NCBI GenBank assembly: GCA_029907345.1 | Contig: JARYMB010000011.1 | Span: 1-64,000, forward strand | From: Methanolinea sp. | GTDB taxonomy: Archaea > Halobacteriota > Methanomicrobia > Methanomicrobiales > Methanospirillaceae | Length of the DNA: 64,000 nucleotides | Reading direction: 5' to 3' | Part shown: positions 62,010 to 64,000 of the stretch, one piece after another | Numbering within the stretch: the first letter of the stretch is position 1 | Layout of the letters: each line of letters opens with the position of its first letter | The notes under the pieces: generated by a model | Database searches by the model: none | Told to the model about the DNA's origin: nothing | The model's input: the letters and a program-made list of their open reading frames with translations, nothing else | Program-made: the position numbers and the translations under genes

Positions 62010-63220
62010 CGCGGCACCTCCGGGACTGCAAGGGCTCCAGCGAGGGCGCTTGCGGCAGCGGTTGCAGGTGAGGCAAGGTAGATCTCCCCTCCGACACCCA
62101 TCCTGTTCCTGAAGTTGCGGTTCGCCGTCGAGAGGCATACCTCTCCCTCGCCAAGAACGCCCTGGTGGGCACCAAGACACGGGCCGCAGCCAGGCGGCAG
62201 GATGGTACACCCTGCCTCGACCAGCCAGGAAAGAACACCCGTTACGGATGCACGGGCAAGGACGCGCCGGGAGGCAGGTGCAACAAGGGTGCGGACCCTG
62301 ACCTTTTTTCCCCGCACGATCCGGGCGAACCGCTCCAGGTCACTATACCTGCCGTTCGTGCACGTCCCGACAAAGACCTGGTCGAGCGGGAGGCCTTCCA
62401 GGGCCTCTACAGGACGGATGGTATCGACCCGGGGCGGGACTGCCACGACCGGAATGATGTCTGACATATCGATCTCGAGACTCTGCTGGTACGAAGTTTC
62501 ATCGGGGATTTGCGGGCTGACGGAATGGCCAAAGTCCCTTAAGTATGAGCACGTCGTTCTGTCGGCGTAGAAAAGTCCGGCCTTTGCCCCCGTCTCCACG
62601 GCAAGATTCGCCAGTGTCATCCGGGAATCCATGGAGAGTGCCTGCACACCGTCCCCCAGGAACTCGAGGGCCTTGTACGTGGCCCCGTCCATGGAAAGGC
62701 GGCTGACGTATGTGAGGGCAAGATCTTTTGCCTCTGCCGGCTCCTTCAGCGAGCCCGAGAAAAAGATCCCGATGGTCTCCGGAACGCGGAACCACGTGCC
62801 ACCGTCTGCCCATATGGCGGCCATGTCCGTTGCACCGACTCCTGTCGCAAATGCCCCGAACGCACCCAGCGTGCACGTATGCGAGTCTGCGCCCACAATG
62901 ATCTCGCCAGGCAGTGCGATCCCTTCTCCCATGACCTGGTGGCAGATTCCCTCGCCTATGTCCGTGAAGGGAAGCCCCTGTTCCCGGGCAAACCTGCGCA
63001 GCTCCGCCTGGAGTCCTGCGGTCACCGAGTTATTTGCAGGGACGATGTGGTCAAAAAGGACGTATGTTTGATCCTTTCGGGCGATTCTCCCTGCCTGCAT
63101 GGCTTTATAAGCATCGAGGGTAAGGACACCTGTCCCGTCGTGGACGTAACACCTGTCGACACTGCAGTCCACGTAACTTCCTGCCGGTGCACCGAGGATT
63201 CGTTCCGAAAGCGTTGTCAC
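62006..63220 (-). CDS. leuC: 3-isopropylmalate/homoaconitate dehydratase, large subunit
   Basis: The [4Fe-4S] catalytic subunit, 404 residues, short archaeal type. VGADSHTCTLGAFG, the VGTCTNGRYSDL and LPPGCGPCLGAHQGV segments hold the cluster cysteines and the active-site residues. It starts on GTG at 63220, overlapping the upstream gene as GTGA. In methanogens two related large subunits exist, for isopropylmalate and for homoaconitate (AksD); sequence by eye does not settle which. Confidence 0.92.
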   Translation of the reverse strand: MTTLSERILGAPAGSYVDCSVDRCYVHDGTGVLTLDAYKAMQAGRIARKDQTYVLFDHIVPANNSVTAGLQAELRRFAREQGLPFTDIGEGICHQVMGEGIALPGEIIVGADSHTCTLGAFGAFATGVGATDMAAIWADGGTWFRVPETIGIFFSGSLKEPAEAKDLALTYVSRLSMDGATYKALEFLGDGVQALSMDSRMTLANLAVETGAKAGLFYADRTTCSYLRDFGHSVSPQIPDETSYQQSLEIDMSDIIPVVAVPPRVDTIRPVEALEGLPLDQVFVGTCTNGRYSDLERFARIVRGKKVRVRTLVAPASRRVLARASVTGVLSWLVEAGCTILPPGCGPCLGAHQGVLGEGEVCLSTANRNFRNRMGVGGEIYLASPATAAASALAGALAVPEVPR

Positions 63221-64000
63221 AGCGGTGGCCCCCCCATGACCATCTTGATCAGATCGATCAGGGTCTCGTCCGTGAGATCGACCTTCTTCTCCCCCATGTC
63301 CTTGACAAGCTCAAGCACACGGCAGAGATCCTTTTCCGGGAGCGAGTATCCGAGCCGTGCAACTTCGTGCTCAAGCGCTTTCTTCCCGGTATGCTTGCCG
63401 AGAGTGAACTTCCGGGTCGCACCGACGAGTCCCGGCGGAAAATACTCATACGTGGAAGGGTCCTCCAGGATCGCGGCGATGTGGATGCCACTCTCGTGGC
63501 GGAATGCATGCTCGCCCACGACAGGTTTGAGCTTGTCGACCGGAATCCCCGAGTACTGGGCGACCATGGTCGAGAGTGTCGCAAGGTGCGAAAGGTCGTA
63601 GCGCCTGACATTTCCCTTCATGTAAAGGGCGACCAGGACTTCCTCGAGGGCTGCATTCCCTGCCCGTTCGCCGATGCCATTAACCGTTGTGTGGAGCTGG
63701 AATGCGCCTGCCTGGGCGGCTGCAATCGTGTTTGCCGTCGCCATTCCCATGTCGTTATGGCAGTGGGCACAGAGTGGCTTTTTCACAGCCCTGACTATTT
63801 TTCTCATCGTCCTGTACATTTCGAGGGGGGAAAGGGCTCCCACCGTGTCGGCAAACGAGAGGAGGTCTGCACCATGCTCCTCTCCCTGCCTGTAGACCTC
63901 GAGAAGGAAGGGGAGATCTGTCCGCGATGCGTCTTCTGCTGCAAACCGGACCTGGAGACCGTGGTCGCGTGTGTAGTCCACCATCTCGAGGGCATCGGCA
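63217..64000 (-). CDS. aksA: Homocitrate synthase / isopropylmalate synthase family protein, partial (cut by window edge)
   Basis: The C-terminal part (260 codons seen) of a DRE-TIM acetyl-CoA-dependent condensing enzyme. The metal-binding HCHNDMGMATAN and GIGERAGNAALEEV motifs lie in the barrel, and KHTGKKALEHEV in the subdomain. The protein ends soon after the subdomain, without the leucine-sensing regulatory domain of LeuA. This favours AksA-type homocitrate synthase for coenzyme B, or a citramalate synthase, over isopropylmalate synthase. It is the first visible gene of the operon. Confidence 0.85.
   Translation of the reverse strand, partial: ADALEMVDYTRDHGLQVRFAAEDASRTDLPFLLEVYRQGEEHGADLLSFADTVGALSPLEMYRTMRKIVRAVKKPLCAHCHNDMGMATANTIAAAQAGAFQLHTTVNGIGERAGNAALEEVLVALYMKGNVRRYDLSHLATLSTMVAQYSGIPVDKLKPVVGEHAFRHESGIHIAAILEDPSTYEYFPPGLVGATRKFTLGKHTGKKALEHEVARLGYSLPEKDLCRVLELVKDMGEKKVDLTDETLIDLIKMVMGGPPL

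Noticed and set aside
60811-62112. 433-codon plus-strand frame across leuD and the unknown gene
   Set aside because: It is antisense to two coupled genes and has no conserved motif.

Overview
The window is 64 kb of archaeal chromosome that fits a hydrogenotrophic methanogen of the order Methanomicrobiales. The grounds are methenyl-H4MPT cyclohydrolase, a chorismate-lyase/RFAP-synthase fusion for methanopterin, a methanogenesis marker 12 protein, an apparent coenzyme B 2-oxoacid-elongation operon, pyruvate synthase, a short archaeal NifB, CetZ, archaeal-type ribosomal proteins and EF-1 alpha, Orc1/Cdc6, a splicing endonuclease, and a DUF3821-type surface protein. I cannot name the genus. Gene density is high and base composition looks moderately GC-rich. 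Adjacent starts and stops often overlap as ATGA or GTGA, so translational coupling looks common.

Layout. 1-448 is the end of an ISL3-family insertion sequence (5' part of the transposase plus one terminal repeat). 449-6350 holds a REC-PAS-PAS regulator, a DUF5806-like protein, MobB and GlmM, an acylphosphatase-like protein, and a stand-alone divergent Cas1 with no CRISPR array or other cas gene. 6617-9646 is a paaK-paaK-ACT operon. 9653-14960 is a minus-strand run: GMP synthase subunit A, YkgJ-type protein, TraB, DUF3821 protein, nitroreductase, and an HPS-RraA fusion. 15063-17429 is corrinoid nucleotide-loop assembly (cobT / cobZ-cobS). 17474-20464 has a small siroheme/Fe-S protein and EF-1 alpha with S10.

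20474-29859 is an envelope/glycan region: Agl23-like protein, CetZ with a membrane coiled-coil partner, FAD oxidoreductase, Alg5-like glycosyltransferase, LPG-synthase-like flippase, and a DUF2298 protein that appears to start on CTG. 29999-31240 is L7Ae-S28e-L24e-Ndk with a structured L7Ae leader. 31388-37363 has a nitrilase, threonine synthase, a receiver protein and pyruvate synthase porCDAB. 37413-45270 carries marker 12, an epimerase, ApgM, the methanopterin fusion, Orc1 and Mch.

46165-46238 is tRNA-Val(UAC), followed by 625 bp without a convincing gene. 46864-52900 has an FKBP lipoprotein, NifB, Ogg, an S-adenosyl/S-inosylhomocysteine hydrolase and HisF. 52857-59154 is a tRNA and DNA-maintenance block (nfo, endA-trpS-pheS-pheT), and 59226-59248 is an IS605-like hairpin scar. 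The window ends in a coupled 2-oxoacid-elongation operon (aksA/leuA-like, leuC, leuD, an unrecognised gene, leuB/aksF-like) that runs off the right edge.

The observations most worth a second look are the solo Cas1 with His replaced by Thr in the active site, the CetZ-membrane protein pair, the unknown gene inside the elongation operon, the chorismate-lyase/RFAP-synthase fusion, the kink-turn-like L7Ae leader, the threefold intergenic motif in the first 5 kb, and the CTG start.
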